Shown: positions 18,391 through 25,850 of the stretch, piece after piece
Layout: each line of letters begins with the position of its first letter
How positions within the stretch are numbered: the stretch's first letter is position 1
NCBI GenBank assembly: GCA_947053655.1
Contig: CAMRTO010000004.1
Span: 1-64,000 of the forward strand
Origin: an uncultured Clostridia bacterium
GTDB lineage: Bacteria > Bacillota > Clostridia > Christensenellales > Borkfalkiaceae
Direction of reading: 5' to 3'
Length of the DNA stretch: 64,000 nt
The notes under the pieces: model-generated
Databases searched by the model: none
The model's input: the letters and a program-made list of their open reading frames with translations, nothing else
What the model was told of the DNA's origin: nothing
Position numbers and translations under genes: made by a program

Positions 18391-19785
18391 ATGAAAAAAT
18401 TCAAAATATATCTTTGCCTTATAGCGGCGGCGGCAGTCGCCGTTGCGGCGATAATCGGCGCGGGCGTTGCGGCGCGCGGCTGTTCCAAATTGCCCGAACC
18501 GAAATTGCAGCCGCTAGACTATAACGAAAGTACGGAAGCTTTGAATAATCCCGACCAAGGCTTTTACCGCCCCGTGTACGTCAGGGTTACGGATACGGAA
18601 GTCAAGCCCAACGCAAATATAAACAGCGCGGCGCGGCTTTTGCATCTGCGTATGGATATAAGCGCGTATTCTTCGGCGGCGGGCGGCGCGGACAAACCGC
18701 TTACGGACGAAGCGCTTTCGGGTTTTGAAAATATGCTTGCGGATATGCGCAAACGCGAAAAAAACGCAATAGTCAGGTTTGCCTATGCGCCGGGGTTCGG
18801 CGACATGAAAAATGCAGAGCCCTCCGACGCGGTAATGCGGGGGCATATAATTCAGATATGCTCGGTTTTGAATAAGTATGAAAGCGTTATAACCGCGGTT
18901 GAAGTCGGTATGATAGGTCCCTGGGGAGAAATGCATTCCAGCGACATAGCAAACGCCGAGCATATTTCGCCGCTTATAGACGCTTATCTCGGCAATACGG
19001 AAAATATAGCCGTGCTTGTGCGCACCCCCAAAATGATTTACGACTATCTGGGTATTTCCGGCGGACAAATCGCGGATTACAAGACGCCGGTAAACGACAA
19101 GTCGGCGCGGTTGGGACTTTTCAACGACGGTTATCTGGGTTCCGCAAACGATTTGGGCACGTACGCCGACAGAGAAAGGGACGTCGCTTTTTTAAGCGAG
19201 CGCAACGTCCGTCTGCCGTTCGGCGGCGAGGTCGTCGTGCCGGACAGCAAGTTTCACGACATAGAAAATTGTCTGCCCGAAATGTACGCGCTTAAATTAA
19301 GTTATTTGAATACAGAGTGGAATAACAACGTCATCGAAAAATGGAAAAACACCTTTTACACCGAAGCGTGCGGAAAGGATAAGCACTATTACGGCAGTAC
19401 GGCGTTTTCGTATATAGAGAACAGAATGGGTTACAGGTTTGTTCTGCGTCGCAGCGCGCTCGGTTACGCTTCCGGCAAGCTGTACGGAAAAATCCAAATA
19501 GAAAACGCAGGCTTCGGGAATATGTTCAAGAAAAAATCCGCGCAAATAACAGTCGCGGACTTGAATGGAAACGAGGTCTTTTCGGGCAGCATAGGATTAT
19601 ACGGCGGCGAAAGCGAGGTGAAGTTCGAATTGAATTGCGCTTTGCCCGCGGGCGGTTATTCGGTATATATGCGCATATGCGGCGACGAGCTTAACGGCGC
19701 TCCGCTTTACTCCGTGCGCTTTGCAAACGGCGGTATATGGAACGACGCATTAAAGGCAAACAAGATAGGCGTTATAAACGCATAA
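18391..19785 (+). CDS. DUF4874/DUF4832 surface protein
   Basis: The N-terminus is a long hydrophobic segment (IYLCLIAAAAVAVAAIIGAG) ending near ARGC, so the product is exported and probably lipid-anchored. The mature part begins with the DUF4874 pattern (NPDQGFYRPVYV, later IGPWGEMHSS) and continues into DUF4832 (VLRRSALGYASGKLYGKIQI). These paired domains occur in carbohydrate-related surface proteins and resemble a TIM-barrel glycosidase followed by a beta-sandwich, but activity is not established. The gene ends nine bases from the convergent pnuC and has no terminator of its own. Confidence 0.8.
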   Translation: MKKFKIYLCLIAAAAVAVAAIIGAGVAARGCSKLPEPKLQPLDYNESTEALNNPDQGFYRPVYVRVTDTEVKPNANINSAARLLHLRMDISAYSSAAGGADKPLTDEALSGFENMLADMRKREKNAIVRFAYAPGFGDMKNAEPSDAVMRGHIIQICSVLNKYESVITAVEVGMIGPWGEMHSSDIANAEHISPLIDAYLGNTENIAVLVRTPKMIYDYLGISGGQIADYKTPVNDKSARLGLFNDGYLGSANDLGTYADRERDVAFLSERNVRLPFGGEVVVPDSKFHDIENCLPEMYALKLSYLNTEWNNNVIEKWKNTFYTEACGKDKHYYGSTAFSYIENRMGYRFVLRRSALGYASGKLYGKIQIENAGFGNMFKKKSAQITVADLNGNEVFSGSIGLYGGESEVKFELNCALPAGGYSVYMRICGDELNGAPLYSVRFANGGIWNDALKANKIGVINA

Positions 19786-19794
19786 CGTAGCGCC

Positions 19795-20529
19795 TTAATC
19801 TTGTTCCTCCCGCGCGGGCGCGTTGCTTTCCGCCTCCGCGGATTTTTGCCTTCTTTTGGTTTTAGTCCAGTTTATAAATCCGTAAACGTCGTTTATCAAA
19901 AACACGGCAAAGCAAATTATCATGCAAATATAATTCAGATTTTCGGCGGTTGCAAGCGACCATAAAACAATAAGTACAATATCGTTTGCGACGAAGCACA
20001 CCGCGTAAAATTCACTGCGCCGCATTTCCAGATAGGACGCGGTGAAGCTTGTGAATACCGAAACCGTGCCGAAAATTATATTCGGTGTGTCGAAAGCCTT
20101 CAATATAAAATAAAAGCCCGTAGTGACGCCTGCGGAAAGCACGGCAAGGAAAAGATATTCGCGCAATTTAAGGCTGTTCACTTTAACCGCGGGTTTACCG
20201 TCTGCGGCGGGGTGTTTAAGCCAGGTGATTATCGCAATAACCGTTACGGGCGCGGTCATGCCGAGATAGGTTATCATTTCCCCGTAATAGCGGAAGTAGT
20301 AGGATACGGCGCCGTACAGCGCGGCGAAAGCCAGCATTACGAACTGACCGAAAACATTCCCCTTGGCAATGAATATAAGCGCGGTCGCGCCCACAAGCGA
20401 GGCGCACAAGGTAAGATAATCCGTATTGCGGGAGGCGGTAAAGGCAACCGTTATCGCAACGACGGAGCCGACCCAAAGCACAATTTCGAAAACGCTGAGA
20501 GATTTAAAAGTCTTTATAAAAAATTTCAT
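19795..20529 (-). CDS. pnuC: PnuC-family vitamin transporter
   Basis: A membrane protein of the PnuC family, which takes up nicotinamide riboside or related vitamins by facilitated diffusion. At least seven hydrophobic segments are visible. The C-terminal VYGFINWTKTKRRQ matches the family's final helix and its Asn-Trp pair. The tail after residue 228 is charged and variable. No FMN or TPP riboswitch is seen, so thiamin or riboflavin substrates are not indicated. The transcript starts at a good promoter and begins with a compact multi-stem RNA, which suggests ligand or metabolite control. Confidence 0.85.
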   Translation of the reverse strand: MKFFIKTFKSLSVFEIVLWVGSVVAITVAFTASRNTDYLTLCASLVGATALIFIAKGNVFGQFVMLAFAALYGAVSYYFRYYGEMITYLGMTAPVTVIAIITWLKHPAADGKPAVKVNSLKLREYLFLAVLSAGVTTGFYFILKAFDTPNIIFGTVSVFTSFTASYLEMRRSEFYAVCFVANDIVLIVLWSLATAENLNYICMIICFAVFLINDVYGFINWTKTKRRQKSAEAESNAPAREEQD

Positions 20530-20543
20530 ATTCTTTCATTTAA

Positions 20544-20630
20544 AAACAGCCTCCCTGTCTGCGCCTTCAAAGACCTAACGGCGTAGACCGGAATGCTGTC
20601 CGCATTTTTGCCGCCCGGTGGCGGCTGTTT
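20544..20630 (-). ncRNA. Structured leader RNA of pnuC, candidate riboswitch
   Basis: The minus-strand RNA is closed by AAACAGCC/GGCTGTTT. Inside are three stems: GCCGCC/GGCGGC, ATGC/GCAT, and GTCTaCGCC/GGCGcAGAC around a 14-nt loop. The closing stem is followed by Us. It starts two or three nucleotides after the predicted transcription start. I do not recognise it as any riboswitch class I know. Confidence 0.6.
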
Positions 20631-20640
20631 GATTTTCTTT

Positions 20641-20669
20641 ATTATAGCACGCTTTTTTTAACAAATCAA
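20641..20669 (-). promoter_or_regulatory. Promoter of pnuC
   Basis: TTGATT and TATAAT on the minus strand with a 17-bp spacer. The predicted start is near 20633, directly before the structured leader. Confidence 0.75.
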
Positions 20670-20705
20670 GCGTTGCGCGCGCATATTGCGGCGACGGTTT
20701 AAATA

Positions 20706-20734
20706 TTGACATTATCGGCGTAATGTGATATAAA
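20706..20734 (+). promoter_or_regulatory. Promoter of the dGTPase-like gene
   Basis: TTGACA, a 17-bp spacer and TATAAA lie about 30 bp before the GTG start. Confidence 0.8.
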
Positions 20735-20762
20735 TAATTAAAACATTCAAGGAATTTTTTTT

Positions 20763-21968
20763 GTGAAAACTTATACGGAAAACCAGATAGAGGAGATGCG
20801 CCGCATTTTCGACGAAACGGAAAACCTTTACTCTCCTTACGCCTGCCGCAACGCGCAGGCGCGCAGGCAGTATTATTCCAGATACGATACCGAGTTCGTC
20901 CGGTCGCAGTTCTCCGTGGACGCGGATAAAATTATCCACAGCCCGTTTTTTAACAGGGGCAGCGACAAAACGCAGGTGTTTTCGTTTTACAAAAACGACG
21001 ATATAACCCGCCGCGCGGCGCACGTCCAGCTTGTTTCAAGGATAGCCCGCACCATAGGCAAGGTACTGCGGCTCAATCTCGATTTGATAGAAGCAATTGC
21101 CATAGGTCACGACATAGGTCATACGCCTTTCGGTCACAGGGGAGAGTTTTACCTTAACGAAATTTACAGCGCGAATACAGGCAGGCTTTTCAACCATAAC
21201 GTTCACAGCGTAAGGGTGTTGCAGATACTTTCGGGCTGTAACTTAACTTTGCAGACGGTGGACGGCATTTTATGCCATTGCGGCGAAAAGGTAAACGAGC
21301 GGTACGCGCCGTCCGAGCTTAGTGACTTCGAAACCTTCAATAAAATATTCGAAAACTGTTATACGGATAAAAACGCCGTCTCCGCGCTTCACCCGTCCAC
21401 GCTGGAAGGGTGCGTTGTAAGGATAAGCGACATGATAGCCTACCTCGGCAAAGACAGGCAGGACGCGGCGCGGCTGGGTATGGAAGCGGAGTTCGAGGAT
21501 TCCGTAATAGGTAAAAGCAATTCCGAAATTATAAATAACCTGATTGCCGACGTCGTTGCAAACAGCATGGGCAAGCCCTATCTGTCGGTAAGTGCGGACG
21601 TGTACGGGGCAATGGTAAGCTGCCAGCGCGAAAATAACGTTAAAATTTATCAGAGCGACGGCGTAACCGCCTGTTACGAAACGACTATAAGACCCATGAC
21701 GGAAAAAATGTATTCCGCGTTTTTGAAGGATTTGAAAAACAGGGACGAAAACTCGCTTATTTTCAAAAGCCATATAGGGCATAAAATTTACGGCAAAGCC
21801 TACTTCGACCATAAAACGGGCGAGCTTATGCTGGACCGCCCCGACGATATCGTTGTCGACTTCATCGCCAGCATGACGGACGATTATTTTTTGGAAGCTT
21901 TTAAATACCTTTTCCCCGACGACCCTCTCAACGACGCGGTGAATTTCAAGGGTTACTTCGGCGAATAG
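20763..21968 (+). CDS. dGTPase-like HD-domain phosphohydrolase
   Basis: An HD-superfamily metalloenzyme of the deoxynucleotide triphosphohydrolase (Dgt) type. The metal site is seen in THE order R-x-x-H (RRAAHVQLVS), then IGHDIGHTPFGHRGE at about residue 117, and a later Asp in VRISDMIAYLG. Such enzymes release triphosphate from dNTPs and control nucleotide pools. The start is GTG at 20763, with the gene-leading MKTYTENQIEEMRRIF. Length 401 is normal for the shorter Firmicutes type. It is divergent from pnuC and has its own promoter. Substrate preference cannot be read from sequence. Confidence 0.88.
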   Translation: MKTYTENQIEEMRRIFDETENLYSPYACRNAQARRQYYSRYDTEFVRSQFSVDADKIIHSPFFNRGSDKTQVFSFYKNDDITRRAAHVQLVSRIARTIGKVLRLNLDLIEAIAIGHDIGHTPFGHRGEFYLNEIYSANTGRLFNHNVHSVRVLQILSGCNLTLQTVDGILCHCGEKVNERYAPSELSDFETFNKIFENCYTDKNAVSALHPSTLEGCVVRISDMIAYLGKDRQDAARLGMEAEFEDSVIGKSNSEIINNLIADVVANSMGKPYLSVSADVYGAMVSCQRENNVKIYQSDGVTACYETTIRPMTEKMYSAFLKDLKNRDENSLIFKSHIGHKIYGKAYFDHKTGELMLDRPDDIVVDFIASMTDDYFLEAFKYLFPDDPLNDAVNFKGYFGE

Positions 21969-21990
21969 AATAAACATTGTAAATAAGCCG

Positions 21991-22021
21991 AGCCCGCGGC
22001 GGGTTTTACCCGCCGCGGGCT
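21991..22021. terminator. Stem-loop between convergent genes
   Basis: AGCCCGCGGCGGG and CCCGCCGCGGGCT pair perfectly around four bases. There is no T-run, but the stem is very stable and lies between the stops of two convergent genes. Confidence 0.7.
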
Positions 22022-22044
22022 ATGACTTGTTTAATGCGCCAAAA

Positions 22045-23031
22045 TTAAAAATCGTATTTATCGTCTATCTCGCCGACTAATTCTTCTAAAATATCCTCCA
22101 TAGATATAAGACCTACCACATTACCGTTATCACATACAATAGCTTGCGGTACTTGCTGTTCTTGCAGTATTTCAAATAATTCCGAAATAACGCTTTCCGG
22201 CGTAGTAAATAATGCAGGTTTGATAATTTTCTTTATATCGGTTTTTCCGCTTAAAAGCATTTCGTAAAAGTCCGCACGGTAAAGTATACCTAAAACTTGT
22301 TGTCGGCTTTCATTGAAAACGGGGACTCGTGAAAAGTTGCTTTCAACATATATTTTTTTAATGTTTTTCGGATTATCGGTAATGCAAACCGAAGTTATAT
22401 CTTCGGCTTTCGTCATTACCTTTTTAACTTTTGTTTCGTCGAATTTAATTGTGTTTTGTATAATTTCGGCCTCGCTTTCTGCAAGTATGCCTTCATCTGC
22501 AATATCGTCAACCATTAAAGCAAATTCTTCTTCGGTCATAGTAGGTCTTTTTTTGTCAAGACGGAAAATTTTGTTAACAAGTATTTTCCAACCCTCGAAT
22601 ATAAGTGTTAGCGGCGTAAAGATTATTTGAAAAACATAAAGTATTCTTGCCGCGAACATAGCAAATTCTTCGGGACGCTCTTTTGCAATACTTTTAGGCG
22701 TAATTTCGCCGAAAATAAGTACTAAAACGGTCATCACCGCCGTTGACAAAGTTACGCCTAAATCACCAAACCAAAATGTAAACACTATGGTTGCAATAGA
22801 AGCAGATGCTATGTTTACGATATTGTTTCCTATAAGTAAAGTAGATAAAAGCTTGTTATAATTTTGACTCATTTTAAAAACAAGTTTTGCTGACTTTTTT
22901 GATTGTGAAAGACTTTTTATTCTTACTTGCGACAAGCTTGTAAAAGCAGTTTCCGAAGCCGAAAAGAACGCCGAAAGAACAAGCAGAATAAATAAAACAA
23001 CTATAAGCACTATGGCTGTGCTGATATTCAT
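22045..23031 (-). CDS. CNNM/CBS-domain Mg2+ transporter (CorC/MpfA-like, short form)
   Basis: A membrane protein of the CNNM family, whose bacterial members export Mg2+ (sometimes annotated as hemolysins). The CNNM domain covers about residues 1-190 with SAFFSASETAF and the conserved FGEITPKSIAKERPE. A CBS pair covers about 205-325 (VMTKAEDI, later DNGNVVGLISMEDILEE). The usual C-terminal CorC_HlyC domain is absent, so at 328 residues it is a short form. A GGAGG site precedes the ATG. The gene is clearly AT-richer than its neighbours. It is preceded by a leader ORF starting MDDDP and an internal terminator, so expression is probably set by attenuation linked to Mg2+. Confidence 0.9.
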   Translation of the reverse strand: MNISTAIVLIVVLFILLVLSAFFSASETAFTSLSQVRIKSLSQSKKSAKLVFKMSQNYNKLLSTLLIGNNIVNIASASIATIVFTFWFGDLGVTLSTAVMTVLVLIFGEITPKSIAKERPEEFAMFAARILYVFQIIFTPLTLIFEGWKILVNKIFRLDKKRPTMTEEEFALMVDDIADEGILAESEAEIIQNTIKFDETKVKKVMTKAEDITSVCITDNPKNIKKIYVESNFSRVPVFNESRQQVLGILYRADFYEMLLSGKTDIKKIIKPALFTTPESVISELFEILQEQQVPQAIVCDNGNVVGLISMEDILEELVGEIDDKYDF

Positions 23032-23079
23032 AAAAATTTTCCTCCAGATTTAAGATTTATTTTTGAAAAATGCAGAATA

Positions 23080-23208
23080 TTACACGCCCGTATACCTCCG
23101 AAAAACAGCAAAAAAACACAGTCCGCTTTTTTTGTGCAGACTATGTTTAATAAAATTGCAATTAAATTTTATATTATTAACGGCGACACTACTTGGGTCG
23201 TCATCCAT
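23080..23208 (-). CDS. Leader peptide upstream of the CNNM transporter (42 aa)
   Basis: A 42-codon ORF too short for the ORF track. It has a strong AAGGAG ribosome-binding site nine bases before the ATG and begins MDDDPSSVAVNN. A run of acidic residues then proline near the N-terminus is the kind of sequence that destabilises translating ribosomes when Mg2+ is low, as known for the mgtA leader peptide of enterobacteria (which contains EPDP). The terminator hairpin lies within codons 21-32, so a ribosome that keeps translating would keep the hairpin from forming. The stop is 48 bp before the transporter ATG. ORF, start site and hairpin are seen directly; Mg2+ sensing is inference. Confidence 0.65.
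   Translation of the reverse strand: MDDDPSSVAVNNIKFNCNFIKHSLHKKSGLCFFAVFRRYTGV
23101..23148 (-). terminator. Attenuator terminator inside the CNNM leader ORF
   Basis: AAACATAGTCTGC pairs with GCGGACTGTGTTT (13 pairs, two of them G-U) around a 9-base loop. A run of T and then a second T-run follow. It lies between the promoter and the transporter gene, so it must be overcome for expression. Confidence 0.8.
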
Positions 23209-23238
23209 ATAAGATTACTCCTTGATTAAGATATATCT

Positions 23239-23267
23239 ATATTAACATACATTTTAAACAAAGTCAA
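23239..23267 (-). promoter_or_regulatory. Promoter of the leader peptide/CNNM transcript
   Basis: TTGACT and TAATAT on the minus strand with 17-bp spacing. The predicted start is near 23232, leaving only about two dozen bases before the leader-peptide ATG. Confidence 0.75.
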
Positions 23268-23280
23268 ATAAACATAATAA

Positions 23281-23320
23281 AAACAACAACCTTATTCTGC
23301 GTTAGAATAAGGTTGTTGTT
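23281..23320 (-). terminator. Terminator of tRNA-Arg
   Basis: AACAACAACCTTATTCT and its complement pair over 17-18 bp around a five-base loop, directly after the tRNA 3' end. T-rich sequence follows on the minus strand. Confidence 0.9.
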
Positions 23321-23397
23321 TGGTGCACCGTAAGGAATTCGAATCCCTAGCCTTTGGTTCCGTAGACCAACGCTCTATCCAGTTGAGCTAACGGTGC
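23321..23397 (-). tRNA. tRNA-Arg (anticodon ACG)
   Basis: Full cloverleaf on the minus strand: acceptor GCACCGT/ACGGTGC, D arm GCTC/GAGC, anticodon stem TTGGT/ACCAA with loop CTACGGA, T arm with GATTCGAATTC, and an encoded CCA. Confidence 0.97.
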
Positions 23398-23433
23398 ATA
23401 TGGTTATTAAGTTTTAAATTGCCCCAAAGGCCT

Positions 23434-23593
23434 GCCTTTGGTTCCGTAGACTTCTCGTCGGCGGTAAGGTAAGCCGCCGCCTCGGTCACCGTTCGCGCGG
23501 GACGTATGCGCTCACTTATCTCGCAACGCCAAAACAGTACACCGTACTGTTTTGAGAAAAGCGTTGCTCGTCGCTCTGTCCGGTCGGGCTAAC
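23434..23593. repeat. Structured repeat flanked by two tRNA-Arg fragments
   Basis: The left 18 bases (23434-23451) are identical to the anticodon arm of the tRNA-Arg 80 bp away. The right 22 bases (23572-23593) match its D arm at 18 positions. Between them are about 120 bp with paired segments GGCGG/CCGCC, CAACGC/GCGTTG and CAAAACAGTAC/GTACTGTTTTG. T arm and acceptor are missing, so this is not a functional tRNA. The insert belongs to the same family as 52414-52537. Confidence 0.75.
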
Positions 23594-23666
23594 TTATCAT
23601 ACGTTTTTTCAAACAGCTTAATCATTATATTAAATAACTTTTTTTTTGTCAACTCATTTAATAAAT

Positions 23667-24521
23667 TTATCGCCACAATTTCACGGGGTCGAAGCCGAAT
23701 ACCTGTAAAAGCTCGGTTTTGGGGGAATTGGCGATATTGCGCGGCGTGACGACGGGTCCGCCGTTGCCGTCAATGTCTATGCCGAACTGCTTGTATGCGT
23801 ACCATACAAGGTGAGCGCACTGCGTGCGTTTTACTTTATTTTTGCTTGAAAGCACTCCCGCGGAAATGTCGTATTTTATACCGCACAAATTTTCCGCGGC
23901 GTATTTGGCAATTTCGCCGCGCGTTTCGTCGTTAACGTATTCGTCCTTGACGCGCAGAACCATAAAATTCACTCTGTCCGTGAAATCCTCTATTTTCCCT
24001 ATTTCGCTGGTAGAGCCGTACGCGCTCGCCTGTATGACTCTGTCATAATTTGCGTCGGTCACAAGCCCCGCATGCCCTATGCGCCAACCCGAAAAGTGAG
24101 TGGAGGAGGTAACTATAATATCCCCGTCCTCCAAAAATAAATGGCTGATATATTTGTCGATATAATCCGTGCAGACGAAAGGCGCAAAAAATCCGTTTTC
24201 CACCTCGTATTTGCCGAAGTAGTCCGACTGAATCGCTAAAATGCGCTGTTTGCCGTCGCTCCTTTCAAGGCATCTGTCTATGCCCGCTTTCGTAAGACCG
24301 GTCTGACGGTATAAAAGTTCGTAGTCGCGCTCGGCTTCGGGCGCGTCGAGCATGGCGGAGATATCTACTTTTTCGTAGGAAGGCGTCCAGCATTTTATTT
24401 TGTCCGCCTGCAAAAAAGCAATCTGCATGCTTAAACAGACGACTGCTATACTGCCGACAATCGCCGCGCACACTGTTAAAGCCGTGGCTCTTTTTGAAAG
24501 TTTTTTCAGCTTCTTTTTCAT
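23667..24521 (-). CDS. YiiX/YebB-like NlpC/P60-type cysteine hydrolase, membrane-anchored
   Basis: After a positively charged N-terminus comes one hydrophobic segment (residues 14-36), then an extracellular domain. The signatures of the circularly permuted papain-like family are visible: LEDGDIIVTSS with GWRIGHAGLV (catalytic His) and TQCAHLVWYAY (catalytic Cys). Such enzymes cleave amide bonds, often in cell-wall peptides or lipids. The substrate here is unknown. Its ATG overlaps the stop of pepV by four bases, so the two are co-transcribed and translationally coupled. Confidence 0.85.
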   Translation of the reverse strand: MKKKLKKLSKRATALTVCAAIVGSIAVVCLSMQIAFLQADKIKCWTPSYEKVDISAMLDAPEAERDYELLYRQTGLTKAGIDRCLERSDGKQRILAIQSDYFGKYEVENGFFAPFVCTDYIDKYISHLFLEDGDIIVTSSTHFSGWRIGHAGLVTDANYDRVIQASAYGSTSEIGKIEDFTDRVNFMVLRVKDEYVNDETRGEIAKYAAENLCGIKYDISAGVLSSKNKVKRTQCAHLVWYAYKQFGIDIDGNGGPVVTPRNIANSPKTELLQVFGFDPVKLWR

Positions 24522-25768
24522 TTTTCCGTCAGCCGTTTTAAGGCAAGCTTATAAATTTGAAAGCATTTTTTTATTTTTTCGAAGGTAATATATTCGTCCG
24601 CCTTGTGAACGGTGTTTTCCTCGCCGTCCTCCTCGGGTCCGAAAGCTGCGCCGCATTTCAAAGCCCGCGCGTAAGTGCCGCCGCCGATGGCTACGGGCTG
24701 CGCTTTTTTACCCGTTACCTCGTTATATACCGAACAAAGCGTCGTTACGAGCGCGCAGCTTTTTTCGTTGTAAAGCGGCGCCTGCGCGTGTATAATTTCG
24801 TATCCGACACCGCAAGCGGAAACGGCGTCCAGCACGTCCTGCATTTTATAAGAGGCGGGGTAACGGATGTCGCAGTCGAAGAAAATATTTTCCCCGTCCT
24901 GTCTTACGACGTTGGGGGAAAGGGTAAGCCGCCCGGTGTCGTCGCACAGTTGTTTCAGCCCGAATCCGTCCCCGAAAAGCAGTGTGTGAATATCGTCAAG
25001 CCCCAGATATCCGAGCACGGGAGATATTGCGTTTACGCCCAGCTCCGGCGTGGAGCCGTGCGCGGATTTCCCGCGGGAAATTACTTTTCCGTCATTGTAC
25101 CCGAGGTTGTATCTTTTCAGCTTTTCGTCGTCGCGGGGCGCGCATACCTCGCAGTAGTCGCAAACCATGTTTGCACGCTCGCCGCCGGAAAGGTGCGTAA
25201 ATCCGCCGCGGGAAAAATTAAGCCTCAACTGCAAAATTCCCTTCTCCGCGTAAATGACGGGGAAGTCCGCGTCGGGGGAAAATCCCTCCTCGGGCATAAC
25301 GGCATGTTTGTTATAGTAGTTTATGCATTCCCAACCGTTTTCCTCGTTGCAGCCTACAATAAGCTTTATAGTGCGTTTGGGTTTAAAGCCCTCGTCTTTA
25401 AGCGCTTTAAGGCAGATAAGCGAAATTACGGCGGGTCCCTTGTCGTCCATGGTTCCCCTGCCCCAAATTCTGCCGGAGGCGTAATCGATTTCGCCGCCGA
25501 AGGGTTCGTGCGTCCAGCCGCCGCCCGCGGGCACGACGTCCAGATGGGCAAGCACGGCGAAGTCCTTGCCCTCGCCGAATTTTACCTCGCCGATATAGTT
25601 GTCGTAATTCACGGTTTCGAAGCCGTAGCTTTGCGCCAGCGCAAGAAAAGCGTTAAGACAGTCCGCCGCCCCGTCGCCGAAGGGCTTGCCCTCCTTAGCG
25701 GGATATTGCGAGGAGTCGTACTTCACGCTTTCGGAAATTCTTTCGATACATTCTTCAAAATAATTCAC
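24518..25768 (-). CDS. pepV: M20-family dipeptidase (PepV/Sapep type)
   Basis: A zinc dipeptidase of the M20 family. Metal ligands and active site appear in order: AHLDVVPAGGGWTHEP at about residue 75, GRGTMDDKGP at about 100, GCNEENGWE at about 140, and a C-terminal His region (GGGTYARALKCG). I choose the GTG at 25768 (protein starting MNYFEECIERI), which has AGGCGG upstream. The track's ATG at 25813 lacks a ribosome-binding site. It heads a two-gene operon with the YiiX-like gene, so both may act on short peptides or wall fragments. Confidence 0.9.
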   Translation of the reverse strand: MNYFEECIERISESVKYDSSQYPAKEGKPFGDGAADCLNAFLALAQSYGFETVNYDNYIGEVKFGEGKDFAVLAHLDVVPAGGGWTHEPFGGEIDYASGRIWGRGTMDDKGPAVISLICLKALKDEGFKPKRTIKLIVGCNEENGWECINYYNKHAVMPEEGFSPDADFPVIYAEKGILQLRLNFSRGGFTHLSGGERANMVCDYCEVCAPRDDEKLKRYNLGYNDGKVISRGKSAHGSTPELGVNAISPVLGYLGLDDIHTLLFGDGFGLKQLCDDTGRLTLSPNVVRQDGENIFFDCDIRYPASYKMQDVLDAVSACGVGYEIIHAQAPLYNEKSCALVTTLCSVYNEVTGKKAQPVAIGGGTYARALKCGAAFGPEEDGEENTVHKADEYITFEKIKKCFQIYKLALKRLTEK

Positions 25769-25850
25769 GTTAAAGCCGCCTAATTTAAATTTGTCTTCAA
25801 AAACATTATACACTTTTTATTTTTTATGGTAAAATGAATTTAACGACAAT

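Noticed and set aside
23032-23231. M-box or other Mg2+ riboswitch before the CNNM gene
   Set aside because: The region is AT-rich and fully explained by a leader ORF and a single terminator hairpin; no multi-stem aptamer signature is visible.
23452-23571. Group I intron in a tRNA anticodon loop
   Set aside because: The insert is only about 120 bp, too short for a group I core, and the surrounding tRNA lacks acceptor and T arms. The same element also lies in a non-tRNA repeat at 52.4 kb.
24557-25783. 408-aa plus-strand ORF opposite pepV
   Set aside because: It is the antisense shadow of a clear M20 peptidase with conserved motifs; long shadows are common here because of GC-biased codon use.
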